Assembly (NCBI RefSeq): GCF_001280085.1
Contig: NZ_LGED01000232.1
Coordinates: forward strand, 132,381 to 196,380
Reading direction: 5' to 3'
Source of the DNA: Saccharothrix sp. NRRL B-16348
GTDB lineage: Bacteria; Actinomycetota; Actinomycetes; Mycobacteriales; Pseudonocardiaceae
DNA length: 64,000 nucleotides
Below are positions 1 through 8,914 of the stretch, one piece after another. The notes under the pieces are model-generated. The model was given only the letters and a program-made list of their open reading frames with translations. It did not search any database and had not been told where the DNA came from. The translations under genes were made by a program, and so were the position numbers. The stretch's first letter is position 1; the number at the start of each line of letters is the position of its first letter.

Positions 1-293
1 TCGGCCTGGCCACGGCCGCCGTCGGCGGGACCGCGCTGGCGCTGGACGCCACGATCTACCCGTCGCTGCACTGGGCCTGGATCGGGCCGCTGATGGCGAT
101 CATCGTCGTCGGCGGGCTCGGCAGCGTCGGCGGTGCGGCCATCGCGGCGCTGCTGCTCGGCGTCGGGCAGAACCTGCTGCAACTGCCGCTGGGCACCACG
201 TGGGCGCAGACGTTCTTCTACGCCGCGCTGTTCGTGACGCTGATCCTGCGTCCGCAGGGGTTCTTCGGAGGCCGCCTTGCGCAGCGGTTCTGA
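1..293 (+). CDS. Branched-chain amino-acid ABC transporter permease, LivH-type (3' end only)
   Basis: This is the C-terminal part of an inner-membrane permease; the gene begins before the window and its reading frame enters at base 3. The visible residues are hydrophobic, with a conserved GGLGSVGGA loop after a membrane segment and the closing motif RPQGFFG, both typical of LivH/LivM permeases. With the next three genes it forms a Liv-type importer for branched-chain amino acids or similar amides. The stop overlaps the start of the next permease. The periplasmic binding protein expected for such a system is not in the window and may lie upstream. Confidence 0.9.
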   Translation, partial: GLATAAVGGTALALDATIYPSLHWAWIGPLMAIIVVGGLGSVGGAAIAALLLGVGQNLLQLPLGTTWAQTFFYAALFVTLILRPQGFFGGRLAQRF

Positions 294-1290
294 GGTTCTC
301 GTGAAGGCCGTCGGGCTGGTGGTGCTCGCCGCGTTCCTGGTGGCGTTCCCCAGCCTGGCCTCCGACCCGTTCGTGCTGTCGGTCGGCGTGGTGATCGCGA
401 GCTACGCCGTGCTGGCCACGGGGTGGAACTTCGTCGGCGGGTTCACCGGCTACATCTCGCTCGGCCACGCCGCGTACTCCGGCCTCGGCGGCTACGCCAC
501 GGGGTTGCTGATCCTGCGCGCGGGCCTGAACCCGTGGGTGGCGTTGGTGGTCGGCGCGCTGGTGGTCGCGGTGCTCGCGGTGCCCGTCGGCATCGCCGCG
601 CTCCGGGTGCGCGGCGCGTCGTTCGTCATCGTGTCCATCGCGGTGGTGCTGGTGCTGCTGCTGGTGTTCCAGAGCTGGGGATCGGTGACCGGCGGCTCGG
701 ACGGGCTGCGCGTGCCGCGACCGTTCGACGCGGACGTGCTGCGGCCCGAGCAGCACCAGCGGTTCTTCCACCTGCACGCCGTGCTGCTCGGCGTGATGCT
801 GCTGTGCTGGTGGGTGATCGACCGGTCGCGGTTCGGCATGGGGCTCAAGGCGATCCGCGAGGACGAGGACAAGGCGCGGTCGCTCGGCGTGCCGACGGTG
901 CGGTACAAGCTGGCGGCGTTCGTGGTGTCGGCGTTCTTCACCGCGTTGGGCGGCGGGCTGTACGCGCTGTGGTTCGGCTTCCTGGACCCGATCTTCCAGT
1001 TCTCCATCCTGGTGGGCTCGAACATGGTGCTGATGAGCCTGCTCGGCGGGGTGCGGAGCCTGTTCGGGCCGCTGGTCGGCGCGGTCGTCGTCGGCTACGC
1101 CACGGAGTTCTCCAAGGCGCAGTACGGCGACACGCAGCTGCACTTGGTCGCGATGGGCGTGCTGCTGGCGGTGGTGGTGCTGTTCCTGCCGGACGGGATC
1201 ATCCCGGCGTTGCGCGGGCTGGTGGCGCGGCTGCGGCCGGGCCAGGCGTCGATCCGCGAGGTCACGCAGGAGGAGTTGGTGCGCCGGTGA
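277..1290 (+). CDS. livM: Branched-chain amino-acid ABC transporter permease LivM
   Basis: Second membrane subunit of the Liv-type importer. It has about eight to ten hydrophobic segments, the family motif YISLGHAAYSGLGGYATG near the N-terminus and the EAA-like loop KAIREDEDKARSLGVPTVRYKL near residues 190-210. The TTG start at 277 is chosen because a GGAGG lies five bases upstream (267-271), giving 337 residues; GTG at 301 is an alternative. It overlaps the upstream permease by 17 bases and shares a GTGA with the next gene, so the operon is probably translationally coupled. Substrate specificity cannot be read from the sequence. Confidence 0.92.
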   Translation: MRSGSEVLVKAVGLVVLAAFLVAFPSLASDPFVLSVGVVIASYAVLATGWNFVGGFTGYISLGHAAYSGLGGYATGLLILRAGLNPWVALVVGALVVAVLAVPVGIAALRVRGASFVIVSIAVVLVLLLVFQSWGSVTGGSDGLRVPRPFDADVLRPEQHQRFFHLHAVLLGVMLLCWWVIDRSRFGMGLKAIREDEDKARSLGVPTVRYKLAAFVVSAFFTALGGGLYALWFGFLDPIFQFSILVGSNMVLMSLLGGVRSLFGPLVGAVVVGYATEFSKAQYGDTQLHLVAMGVLLAVVVLFLPDGIIPALRGLVARLRPGQASIREVTQEELVRR

Positions 1291-2018
1291 CCGGTCTGCG
1301 GGTCGAAGGGCTCACCAAGTCGTACGGTGGCGTGCGGGCGGTGGACGACGCGACGGTGACGTTCCAGCACGGCCGGATCAACGCGCTGATCGGGCCGAAC
1401 GGGTCGGGCAAGACGACGTTCTTCAACTGCGTCACCGGGATGGTCAAGCCGGACGCGGGCACGGTCACGTACCACGGTCGTGACATCACCGGACGGCCCG
1501 CGCACAAGATCGCGCACGCGGGCATCGGGCGCAGCTTCCAGCTGTGCCGGGTCTTCCCGCGCCTGACCGCCGTGGAGAACCTGCTGGCGGCGGTGCGGCC
1601 CGGTTCGGTGCTGCGGGCGTTGGCCCCGGCGCGTCGGAAGTCCGATGTGGACCGTGCGATGGCGTTGCTCACCCGAGTGGGCATCGAGCACCTGGCCGAG
1701 GTCGAGGCGCGTGACCTGTCGTACGGGCAGCAGAAGCTGCTGGAGCTGGCGGGCGTGCTGATGGCCGAGCCGGACACGATCCTGCTGGACGAGCCCGCCG
1801 GCGGCGTGAACCCGGCGTTGGTCGAGCGGATCGGCGAGCTGGTGCGGTCGTTGAACGCGGAAGGCCGGACGTTCCTGATCGTGGAGCACAACATGGACGT
1901 GGTGATGAGCTTGTCCGATCACGTGGTCGTGTTCGACCGTGGCCGGCCGATCGCCTCCGGTCCGCCGGACGCGGTGCGTGCCGACCCTCTCGTGCTGGCG
2001 GCTTACCTTGGCGGCTGA
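1287..2018 (+). CDS. livG: Branched-chain amino-acid ABC transporter ATPase LivG
   Basis: Cytoplasmic ATP-binding subunit of the importer, 243 residues. Walker A is GPNGSGKTT near residue 40, the signature is LSYGQQKLLELA, and Walker B is TILLDEPAGGVNP followed by the switch histidine in VEHNMDVV. An ABC signature reading SYGQQ and the sequence PAGGVNP after Walker B are typical of LivG. The GTG start at 1287 overlaps the livM stop by four bases. A much longer frame is open upstream but runs antiparallel in composition to livM and is not coding. Confidence 0.93.
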   Translation: MTGLRVEGLTKSYGGVRAVDDATVTFQHGRINALIGPNGSGKTTFFNCVTGMVKPDAGTVTYHGRDITGRPAHKIAHAGIGRSFQLCRVFPRLTAVENLLAAVRPGSVLRALAPARRKSDVDRAMALLTRVGIEHLAEVEARDLSYGQQKLLELAGVLMAEPDTILLDEPAGGVNPALVERIGELVRSLNAEGRTFLIVEHNMDVVMSLSDHVVVFDRGRPIASGPPDAVRADPLVLAAYLGG

Positions 2019-2742
2019 CCTGCTCGAACTGGTGGACGTCGAGGCCGGTTACGGTCGGGCGGCGCTGGTGCTGCGCGGCCTGACGGTGCGCGTGCCGCCG
2101 GCGTCCGTGGTGTGCCTGGTCGGGCCGAACGGCGCGGGCAAGTCCACCGTGTTGAAGGTGGCGAGCGGCCTGCTCGCGCCGCGTGCCGGCCGGATCGTGG
2201 TGGACGGTCGCGACGTCACCGGTCGCGGGCCGCAGGCGCTGTTGGCGGACGGTCTGTCGCACGTGCTGCAGGGGCACAGCGTGTTCCGCGAGATGACGGT
2301 GGCGGAGAACGTCCTGCTCGGCGCGTACACCGTGCGGGACAAGGCGGTGGTGGCCGAGCGGGTCGACTTCGTGCGCACCCTGTTCCCGGTGGTCGGCGAG
2401 CGGTGGGACGCACTGGCCGGCGCGTTGTCGGGCGGCCAGCAGAAGCAGGTGGAATTCGCCCGCTCCCTCATGGTCCGGCCGCGGGTCGTGCTGCTGGACG
2501 AGCCGTCGATGGGCCTGGACCCGAAGTCCACCGCCACCGTGTTCGAGCAGATCGTGCGGATGCGTGACGCGGGCACGGCCGTGCTGCTGGTCGAGCAGAA
2601 CGCGCGGCGTGCGCTGGAGATCGCCGACCTGGGCTGCGTCCTCGACCTGGGCCGCGTCCACCTGAGCGGCCCGTCCGCCACCCTCCTGACCGACCCCCGC
2701 CTGGGCGACCTCTACCTCGGTCGGGCCAAGAACGAGTCGTGA
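2008..2742 (+). CDS. livF: Branched-chain amino-acid ABC transporter ATPase LivF
   Basis: Second ATPase of the Liv heterodimer, 244 residues if TTG 2008 is used. Walker A is GPNGAGKST, the signature is LSGGQQKQVEFARSLM, and Walker B is VVLLDEPSMGLDPK with VEQNARRAL as the H-loop region, where Q replaces the usual H as in other LivF proteins. The TTG overlaps the livG stop by eleven bases; an upstream in-frame start at 1939 would add a basic, non-conserved N-terminus and is less likely. This is the last gene of the operon; a decayed gene follows. Confidence 0.9.
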   Translation: MAADLLELVDVEAGYGRAALVLRGLTVRVPPASVVCLVGPNGAGKSTVLKVASGLLAPRAGRIVVDGRDVTGRGPQALLADGLSHVLQGHSVFREMTVAENVLLGAYTVRDKAVVAERVDFVRTLFPVVGERWDALAGALSGGQQKQVEFARSLMVRPRVVLLDEPSMGLDPKSTATVFEQIVRMRDAGTAVLLVEQNARRALEIADLGCVLDLGRVHLSGPSATLLTDPRLGDLYLGRAKNES

Positions 2743-2774
2743 ACGCAGCTTTCTCCGTCGTCCAGCCACACCAC

Positions 2775-3341
2775 ATGGACCGCCGCACTCCCGCCGACTG
2801 CGAACTGATCCGGAACAACGCCGCAGCGTTCTCCGCTCTCCCGGAGTTCAACGGACAGACGACCACTGGGCGTGGCCGGACTGGACGCCTGCCACGCGGG
2901 CGTACTACTGGATGTTGACCTTTGCCGACCCTGACCTGATCCAGCCGGCGAAGCGGTGTCAGGGCCGGATCGCGTCGCCTGCCTTCGACCTCGTGCCGCT
3001 TCGCCTTGGAGATCGGGCCGCTTGCCGGTTCGCGCGGTGCGCTCCGCTTCAGCGTCTCGCCCGTGGGCGCCACTCATGGCGATGCACCGTAGGCTGGCTG
3101 AGGCCACCGCACGGGTATTGGGTAGTCGGACCGTTGTGGACACCCGGTATTTTCGGCCACATCCGAGTATCGCGTACGCGAACACGACCGTCCGGATCGC
3201 ATCGTTGCGGCAGTGCTGCACGAGCTTCGTGAGCTGCCTCCGGTTGCGGTGCACCTTCCGACTGTGTCCCTGGTCGAGTTGTGGCGCGAGGGTCGGACTT
3301 ACCGGTTCGCTGAAGTGCGGCGGATCGGCTTCGAACGGTAG
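2775..3341 (+). pseudogene. Decayed 2'-5' RNA ligase superfamily protein gene
   Basis: No single frame is open, but successive frames give a connected protein of about 188 residues. An N-terminal stretch reads CELIRNNAAAFSALPEF. Next comes DDHWAWPDWTPATRAYYWMLTF and IASPAFDLVPL in another frame, then GSRGALRFSVSP, then FRPHPSIAYANTTV, and finally RELPPVAVHLPTVSLVELW with a stop at 3339-3341. The HPSIAYANT segment matches the second HxS/T motif expected in the family, and total length fits. At least four frameshifts (near 2860, 3000, 3060 and 3190) separate the pieces. The flanking genes are intact, which argues against poor sequence quality. Confidence 0.75.
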
Positions 3342-3592
3342 TGGTCCGGCGCACACGATCACCCGAACGGCATGGCGGGATCCTGGTAGCGTCGGGATGC
3401 CCGAATGGTGGCAATCGCCAAGAGGGCAGTAGCAGTCACCACGGGTCCCCACCGTGATCAACACCCGCCGCCGCTCGTTCGCACCCTTCGCCGGGCAATC
3501 GCAGTGCTTCGCAAGGGTCGCCGCCCAGGGGAACCCTGGATTCGATTCTATCGAAGGGGTCCGACAATTCGGGTCCTGTCGGGAGGACAGCG

Positions 3593-5851
3593 ATGGGCAA
3601 GAGCAGGTGGTGGGCAACGGTGCTCGCGGCGGCCGTGGTGGTGTCGACGGCGGTGCCGGCCGGTGGTGTGGTGGATGAGCCGATAGCCGATCCGATCCCG
3701 CAGGACCCGCGCCAGTCCAGGCTCGGGCTGGTGCTCGACGAAGTGGCGCGGTTACCCGCCTCCAGCCCGACGCCGCCCACCACCGACACGCGCCTCAACC
3801 GGTACAACCGGATCAACTTCGTCGGTCAGGTGCCGGACGCGTCCGGGCGGCGGTACGTGCCCGACCTCAACGGGACGCTGTACCTGCTGGACGGCGACGC
3901 GCAGCACCGCTACCTCGACTTCACCGCCCACTTCCCCCACTTCTTCTCCGGCCGCGGCATGGGGAGCGGGTTCGGGTTCGTGGCCTTCCACCCCGACTTC
4001 GCCCGCAACGGCAAGCTCTACACCGTCCACACCGAGGGCGAGGGCGCGATCGTCACCCAGCCGCCGACCTACCCCAACCAGCCGAACGCCGTCGTGCAGA
4101 GCGTCGTCTGGGAGTGGACGGCCACCGACCCCTCCGCCGACGTGTTCAGCGGCACGCGCCGCGAGCTGTTCCGCTACGGCTTCGCCACCTACATCCATGC
4201 CGTCCAGCAGATCGACTTCAACCCGACCGCCCGGCCCGGCGACCCCGACCACGGCCTGCTGTACCTGGCCGTCGGCGACGGCGGCCTCGGCGTGACCTCC
4301 GACGTGCCGCAGGACCTCGGCAACCCGGCGGGCAAGATCCTCCGCATCGACCCCGCCGGCACGAACGGCCCGAACGGGCGGTACGGCATCCCGGCCACCA
4401 ACCCGTTCGTCGGCCGGCCCGGCGCGCTCGGCGAGATCTACGCCTACGGCATGCGCGACCCGCACCGGTTCACCTGGGACCGCGGCGGCGGGCACGCCCT
4501 GTACGTCGGGCACATCGGCCAGCACTCGATCGAGGCCGTGTACGAGGTCCGCGCGGGCGACAACCTGGGCTGGAGCAAGCGGGAGGGCGCGTTCACCTAC
4601 CGCCACGAGGACCAGTGCCACCTCTACCCGCTCCCGGCTGACGACGACCGCCACGGCTACACCTACCCGGTGGCCGCCTACGACCACGACCCGCCGGCCG
4701 GGTGGTCGTGCACCACCGACAGCGGCCACGCCATCTCCGGCGGCCAGGTCTACCGGGGCAGCGCCGTGCCGGGCCTGCACGGCAAGTACGTCTTCGGCGA
4801 CCTGGTCGACGGCCGCGTCTTCTACACCGACGTGGCGCGGATGCGGCGTGGTGAGCCGCCGGCGCCGCTGCACGAGCTGAAGGTGTTCGACACCGACGGC
4901 ACCGAGCGGCGGATGGCGGACATCGTCGGTGACGGCCGCGTCGACCTGCGGTTCGGCACCGACGCCGCAGGCGAGCTGTACCTCCTGTCCAAAGCGGACG
5001 GTCGGATCCGGCAGGTCGTCGGCACGCGCGAGGGCCTGCGGTCCGAGGTGACGCCCGACGTGGCCCGGAACCTGGTGGCGCACTACGACTTCGAGCACCC
5101 GTTCCCGGTGGACGACGCCCGTGAGCTCGACCTCGGCGAGTCGCGGACCCTGTTCCGACTCGTCAACGGCGGCGACCGCATGCGCACCCGCGACCCGGCG
5201 TTCCCCGGCGCCGGCAACGCCCTGGAACTGCGCGCCCAACCCGGCGCGAACGACGACTGGAAGGCGGGCGTGTGGGACGCGGACGGCGCCGAGTCGCTGC
5301 GGGCGTTCAACGGCGCCAAGGGGATCACCATCATGGGCTGGTTCAAGCAGACCGGCGCCAACCCCGCCCCCGGTCACGGCGCGGTCGGGCTCGCGGGTCT
5401 GCTGAGCGGTGACTCCGAGGGGCACGCCGTCCGCGCGTTGATCGAGGCGTTCGAGGTCGACGGGCAGCTCCGACTGGTCGCCCTCGGGCGGAGGATCGAC
5501 GGCGGCGCGTCCCAGACCTACGCCGCCGACGTGGCCTGGCAGGACGTGCTGCCGCCGAACCGCTGGGTGCACCTGGCGGCCACGTTCGACTTCACCACGG
5601 GTCGGATGGCGCTCTACCGCGACGGACGGCCGCTGCCCGGCTTCTACACCGTGCCCGGCGATCCGTGGCGGGTCGACGGCACCGGCACGTCGGCCACCGA
5701 CCCGAGGGGCATCAAGGTGGGCGGCAGCTTCCCGCAGGACACGGCGGAGCGGAACCCGTGCACGTGCCGGGTGGATTCGCTGATGTTCCTGGACGTCGCC
5801 GCGTCGGCGGAGGTGGTGGCCGCGCAGTACCGCCGGTTCACGAGGCGCTAG
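3593..5851 (+). CDS. Secreted glucose/sorbosone dehydrogenase-like protein with C-terminal LamG-type domain
   Basis: 752-residue exported protein. Residues 1-25 form a signal peptide (basic start, hydrophobic core, AGG region). Residues about 60-470 resemble the beta-propeller of PQQ-dependent aldose/sorbosone dehydrogenases: SGRGMGSGFGFVAFHPDF, VGDGGLG, the MRDPHRFTWD motif and NLGWSKREGAF. From about 495 to 752 there is a concanavalin/LamG-like domain with ITIMGWFK and WVHLAATFDFTTGRMALYRDG, likely a glycan-binding module. The ATG at 3593 follows a GGGAGGAC ribosome site. Likely acts on sugars outside the cell; actual cofactor use is untested. The 250 bases upstream show no other gene. Confidence 0.8.
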   Translation: MGKSRWWATVLAAAVVVSTAVPAGGVVDEPIADPIPQDPRQSRLGLVLDEVARLPASSPTPPTTDTRLNRYNRINFVGQVPDASGRRYVPDLNGTLYLLDGDAQHRYLDFTAHFPHFFSGRGMGSGFGFVAFHPDFARNGKLYTVHTEGEGAIVTQPPTYPNQPNAVVQSVVWEWTATDPSADVFSGTRRELFRYGFATYIHAVQQIDFNPTARPGDPDHGLLYLAVGDGGLGVTSDVPQDLGNPAGKILRIDPAGTNGPNGRYGIPATNPFVGRPGALGEIYAYGMRDPHRFTWDRGGGHALYVGHIGQHSIEAVYEVRAGDNLGWSKREGAFTYRHEDQCHLYPLPADDDRHGYTYPVAAYDHDPPAGWSCTTDSGHAISGGQVYRGSAVPGLHGKYVFGDLVDGRVFYTDVARMRRGEPPAPLHELKVFDTDGTERRMADIVGDGRVDLRFGTDAAGELYLLSKADGRIRQVVGTREGLRSEVTPDVARNLVAHYDFEHPFPVDDARELDLGESRTLFRLVNGGDRMRTRDPAFPGAGNALELRAQPGANDDWKAGVWDADGAESLRAFNGAKGITIMGWFKQTGANPAPGHGAVGLAGLLSGDSEGHAVRALIEAFEVDGQLRLVALGRRIDGGASQTYAADVAWQDVLPPNRWVHLAATFDFTTGRMALYRDGRPLPGFYTVPGDPWRVDGTGTSATDPRGIKVGGSFPQDTAERNPCTCRVDSLMFLDVAASAEVVAAQYRRFTRR

Positions 5852-6852
5852 AAGGTCGGGCGTTCGGTGGACTCCGGATCCTGGTGCCACGACAGCAACT
5901 TCGTCCGGTGGGCCCGGGCCAGGGCGGCGCGCCGCGCCTGGACCGGGTGCCCGGCCAGCACGCCTTCGGCGGTGTCGAACTCGCGCAACGCCTCGGTGTC
6001 CGCCTCGTCCGAACCGAGCGACGCCAGACCGATGCCGCGCCACAGCCGCAGCACGCCGACCACCGGCGCGCCGGGCGCCGCCGGCTCGATCACGGCGAGG
6101 TGCCGGTCGATGCCGGGCAGGGCGTCGTGCGGGCCCTGCCGTGCCAGCACCACCTCGCACCACCGGTCGACGGCGTCGGCCGTCACGGACTGGTCCGGCG
6201 CGTGCCGCAGCAGGAGGTCGATGCTCCGGACGAGGTGCGCCTCGGCCTCGTCCGCCCGCCCCAGGTCGTCCAACGCCTGCCGCAGGGAGTGGTGGCTGAC
6301 CGCCGCCGCGCAGCTGCCGGGCGCGATCCGCTCGGCCAGCTCGACGGCTTCCCGGGCGGCGTGCTCGGCGGCCCGCCCCTCGCCCTGCAACCGGAACGCG
6401 TGGGACAGGTCGTTGAGCGTGCAGACCACCGCCTCGCCGGCCCGACCCACGGCCCGCAGGATGGCCAACGCGCCGGTGAACGCCGTGACCGCGTCGTCCA
6501 ACGCCCCCGTGTCACGCAGCGCGCACGCACGGCAGGCGAGCACCTCGGCGTGCAGCGCGCCGTTCGGCTCGGCCTGTTCGACCAGGTCAAGGGCCTTCGT
6601 CAAGGTCTCCAGGGCGCGGTCCGGGGCGTCGCGCCCCAGATCGACCCGCCCGTGCCCGGCCAACGCCTTGGCGAGCAGCACGGCGACCTCGCGGTCACGG
6701 GTGTCGAGGCCGGCCAGCTCGTAGGCGGCGACGGTGTACAGGTCGGCGGCCTCCGGCAACCGGCCGGCGAGCAGCGCCGAATCGCCCTCCCGCAGCCGCC
6801 AGCGCGCCAGCCCGACCCGGCCGTTCCGCTCGTCCCGCCCTGTCCGCGCCAC
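5848..6852 (-). CDS. TPR-like repeat protein of unknown function
   Basis: 334 residues, almost entirely alanine/leucine/arginine-rich helix pairs with periodic A-L-A spacing, for example in residues 15-60, 80-130 and 180-230, in the style of tetratricopeptide repeats. No signal peptide or enzymatic motif is visible, so a cytoplasmic scaffold or sensor role is inferred. The GTG start at 6852 has GGGAGG just upstream. Its stop overlaps the stop of the convergent dehydrogenase-like gene by four bases. It may belong with regulatory TPR proteins common in actinomycetes, but no partner domain is present. Confidence 0.65.
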   Translation of the reverse strand: MARTGRDERNGRVGLARWRLREGDSALLAGRLPEAADLYTVAAYELAGLDTRDREVAVLLAKALAGHGRVDLGRDAPDRALETLTKALDLVEQAEPNGALHAEVLACRACALRDTGALDDAVTAFTGALAILRAVGRAGEAVVCTLNDLSHAFRLQGEGRAAEHAAREAVELAERIAPGSCAAAVSHHSLRQALDDLGRADEAEAHLVRSIDLLLRHAPDQSVTADAVDRWCEVVLARQGPHDALPGIDRHLAVIEPAAPGAPVVGVLRLWRGIGLASLGSDEADTEALREFDTAEGVLAGHPVQARRAALARAHRTKLLSWHQDPESTERPTF

Positions 6853-6992
6853 CGCACCTCCCAGCCGCGGCGGGTGCGGCCGCCACGTCAGAACGCCGTT
6901 CCTCCTCCTTGATCGTCTCGACTTGATAGCCCGTTAGGCGGACATTGACCGATTCACCCGAACGGTCCACGTGACGTGGGAGCCATCCGGCC

Positions 6993-7029
6993 GTGCACGG
7001 GTCCGCCGGCTGGTGGCGGACCCGTGCAC
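6993..7029 (-). terminator. Hairpin terminator after the S4-domain gene
   Basis: A perfect 15-bp inverted repeat (6993-7007 and 7015-7029) with a 7-base loop starts three bases after the S4 gene stop. The arm begins GTGCACGGGTCC. There is no U-tract, as is common in high-GC actinomycetes. Confidence 0.75.
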
Positions 7030-7031
7030 GC

Positions 7032-7415
7032 TCACAGCTGGCCGGTGCGGAACTTGTCCAGGACCCGGCGTTCCCGCTTGGTCGGCCTGCCCGCGCCGCG
7101 GTCACGCCGGGCGACCTGCGCGGGAGCTTCCGTCGGCTTCGGTGGCGGCGGGGTGCGGTCGAGGAAGCAGCCGACCGCGTCGGCCGCGCCGACCCGCTTC
7201 TGGATCACCCGAACGACCTCCACGATCCGGACCGTGTCACCCACTCGTGCACGTACTTCGTCACCGGGTGACACGGACGTGGCGGGCTTGGCCGGCTTGT
7301 CGTTGACGCGCACGTGCCCGCCCTTGCACGCCGCCGCGGCGTCGGATCGGGTCTTGGTCAGCCGGACCGCCCACAGCCAGCGGTCCACACGGGTGGACTC
7401 CACGCCGTACATCAT
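7032..7415 (-). CDS. hslR: S4-domain RNA-binding protein, HslR/Hsp15-like
   Basis: 127 residues. The S4 fold occupies about residues 8-60: VDRWLWAVRLTKTRSDAAAACKGGHVRVN is the classical S4 start, followed by VSPGDEVRARVG. The C-terminal third is basic and proline-rich (RDRGAGRPTKRERR), as in Hsp15-type proteins that bind the 50S subunit carrying a stalled nascent chain. Two ATGs occur in a row (7415, 7412), with GGAGG in front. The gene sits 36 bases after the secreted hydrolase gene on the same strand and ends at a strong hairpin. Confidence 0.88.
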   Translation of the reverse strand: MMYGVESTRVDRWLWAVRLTKTRSDAAAACKGGHVRVNDKPAKPATSVSPGDEVRARVGDTVRIVEVVRVIQKRVGAADAVGCFLDRTPPPPKPTEAPAQVARRDRGAGRPTKRERRVLDKFRTGQL

Positions 7416-7451
7416 GACCCCTCCGCCGTCGGCTCGGTGTGACGGTCGGCG

Positions 7452-8810
7452 TCAGGGGCAGGTGGCGTTCGCGGGCGGCAGGCGGCGGTCGGTGACGTAG
7501 GCGCTCACGTGCTCGATGACGCACGGGTTCATCATCGCCGCGAACAGGTTGTGCCCCGGCCCGTCGTGGAAGATCGTGCGGCTGCCCGCGACCTGGTCCG
7601 TCACCCGTTTCGTCGGCGCGTGGTCCTGCCAGGTGCCCGCGCCCAGGAACGGCGGCAGCGTCGACGGCAGCGGCGCGGGCGGGTTGGCGGTCGGGGTCGG
7701 CCAGCCCGTGCACGTCAGCGGCAGGTGCCAGGCCAGGGGGAACGACGCGCCGGTGTTGGGCGCGATCCGCCGCAGCCGGTCGACGGCGCGCGTGACCTGC
7801 CGGAAGTCGGAGTGCGGGAAGTCGAGGCACTCCTTCACCCCGCCGCCGGGCAGGCCGGGGTTCGGGTCACGGCCCGGCGGTGGCGCGAACCCGGACGCGT
7901 CGCCCGCCTCGGCCGCCGCGATGGCCCGCACCAGCTCGTCCCACCGGTCGGGGCCACCCCTGAGCTTGCCGAACGCGAGCGCCCGCAACTGGGTGCCGTC
8001 GTAGGCGACGCCGGCCGAGAGGGCCGGGATCGGCTCGGCGTCGGCCTTGGCGACGAGCGCCTGCCAGCGCTGCTCGACACCCGGCCCGGCCCAGTCCAGG
8101 AACCGCCGCGCGAACGCCTCGTTGTCCCGGGCGATCGCGTCGAGCTCACGGTCCCAATCACGCGCGCTGTGGTTGCCCGTGCCGTCGACGTAGACCGTGC
8201 GCACGCGGTGCGGATACCGCCGGGCGTAGGCCTGCGCGATCACGCCGCCGTACGAGGTGCCGATGAAGTTCACCCGCCGCTCGCCGAGCGCCACCCGGAT
8301 GGCCTCGACGTCACGGGCGTCGCTGCCCGAGTCCATGTGGTCGAACAGGTCGGGGTCGGTGTCGCGGCACCGGTCGCCCCGCGCGCGGTTGTCGGCGACG
8401 AGCCGGTCGAACCCGGCCTGGTCGGCGGGGAAGCGGGGCGTGCGCAGCAGCCGCCAGTCGCAGTCCAGCGCCGGGGCGCTGAGGCCCGGGTAGCCGCGCG
8501 GGTCCCACGTGACGACGTCCATCGACTCGCGGATCCGGTCGAAGACCTGCGGCCGGGACCGCATGATGGCGATCTGGTCGCCCTGGGGACCGCCGAAGTT
8601 GACCAGGACCGTGCCCCGGCGGACACCGGTGGCGGGCAGGCGGGCCAGCTTCAGCGTGACGGTCCGGGCGGAGGTCACGGGCACGGGCAGGTCGGCGCAC
8701 TCGGCGGCGACCGCGCTGTCGCCGGGACAGGGTTGCCAGGCGAGGTGGTCCGGCGGCCGGTCGGCGTGCGGCGGCACGACGAGCAGCAGCGGCAGGAGGA
8801 GTTTGATCAC
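7452..8810 (-). CDS. Secreted alpha/beta hydrolase, tripeptidyl-aminopeptidase-like (S33/TAP family)
   Basis: About 452 residues. The N-terminus (VIKLLLPLLLVVPPHA) is a short signal peptide. The alpha/beta fold shows the nucleophile elbow GTSYGG, DGTGNHSAR after it, and a C-terminal TAP-like segment with QDHAPT (candidate Asp) and DGPGHNLF (candidate His). Cysteines such as CLDF and CTGW suggest disulfides in an exported enzyme, probably releasing short peptides. GTG 8810 is preferred because TAGCGT lies seven bases upstream (8818-8823), a leaderless arrangement; GTG 8819 is the alternative. It is divergent from a two-component system. Confidence 0.85.
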   Translation of the reverse strand: MIKLLLPLLLVVPPHADRPPDHLAWQPCPGDSAVAAECADLPVPVTSARTVTLKLARLPATGVRRGTVLVNFGGPQGDQIAIMRSRPQVFDRIRESMDVVTWDPRGYPGLSAPALDCDWRLLRTPRFPADQAGFDRLVADNRARGDRCRDTDPDLFDHMDSGSDARDVEAIRVALGERRVNFIGTSYGGVIAQAYARRYPHRVRTVYVDGTGNHSARDWDRELDAIARDNEAFARRFLDWAGPGVEQRWQALVAKADAEPIPALSAGVAYDGTQLRALAFGKLRGGPDRWDELVRAIAAAEAGDASGFAPPPGRDPNPGLPGGGVKECLDFPHSDFRQVTRAVDRLRRIAPNTGASFPLAWHLPLTCTGWPTPTANPPAPLPSTLPPFLGAGTWQDHAPTKRVTDQVAGSRTIFHDGPGHNLFAAMMNPCVIEHVSAYVTDRRLPPANATCP

Positions 8811-8817
8811 GCGGCCC

Positions 8818-8823
8818 ACGCTA
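8818..8823 (-). promoter_or_regulatory. -10 element of the secreted hydrolase gene
   Basis: TAGCGT on the minus strand, seven bases before GTG 8810. The same hexamer-to-start spacing recurs at many genes in this window. Confidence 0.5.
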
Positions 8824-8868
8824 GGAAGACCGGGCCGCCGGACGCTGTTCGCGATCGTCGTCGGCGTT

Positions 8869-8884
8869 GTCCACCAAAGTGGAC
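8869..8884. promoter_or_regulatory. Inverted repeat between hydrolase and two-component genes
   Basis: GTCCAC-CAAA-GTGGAC, a perfect 6-bp inverted repeat in the 104-base divergent gap. Candidate binding site of the neighbouring LuxR-type response regulator; inference from position only. Confidence 0.4.
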
Positions 8885-8901
8885 GGCCCACCCGGGCCGG
8901 C

Positions 8902-8907
8902 TAGGGT
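8902..8907 (+). promoter_or_regulatory. -10 element of the histidine kinase gene
   Basis: TAGGGT followed by seven bases and ATG 8915, implying a leaderless transcript. TGGACG at 8880-8885, sixteen bases upstream, could be the -35 box. Confidence 0.5.
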
Positions 8908-8914
8908 GGCGGTC

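Noticed and set aside
2743..3592. Separate small genes in the gap after livF
   Set aside because: Short frames there are pieces of the frameshifted pseudogene or its antisense.
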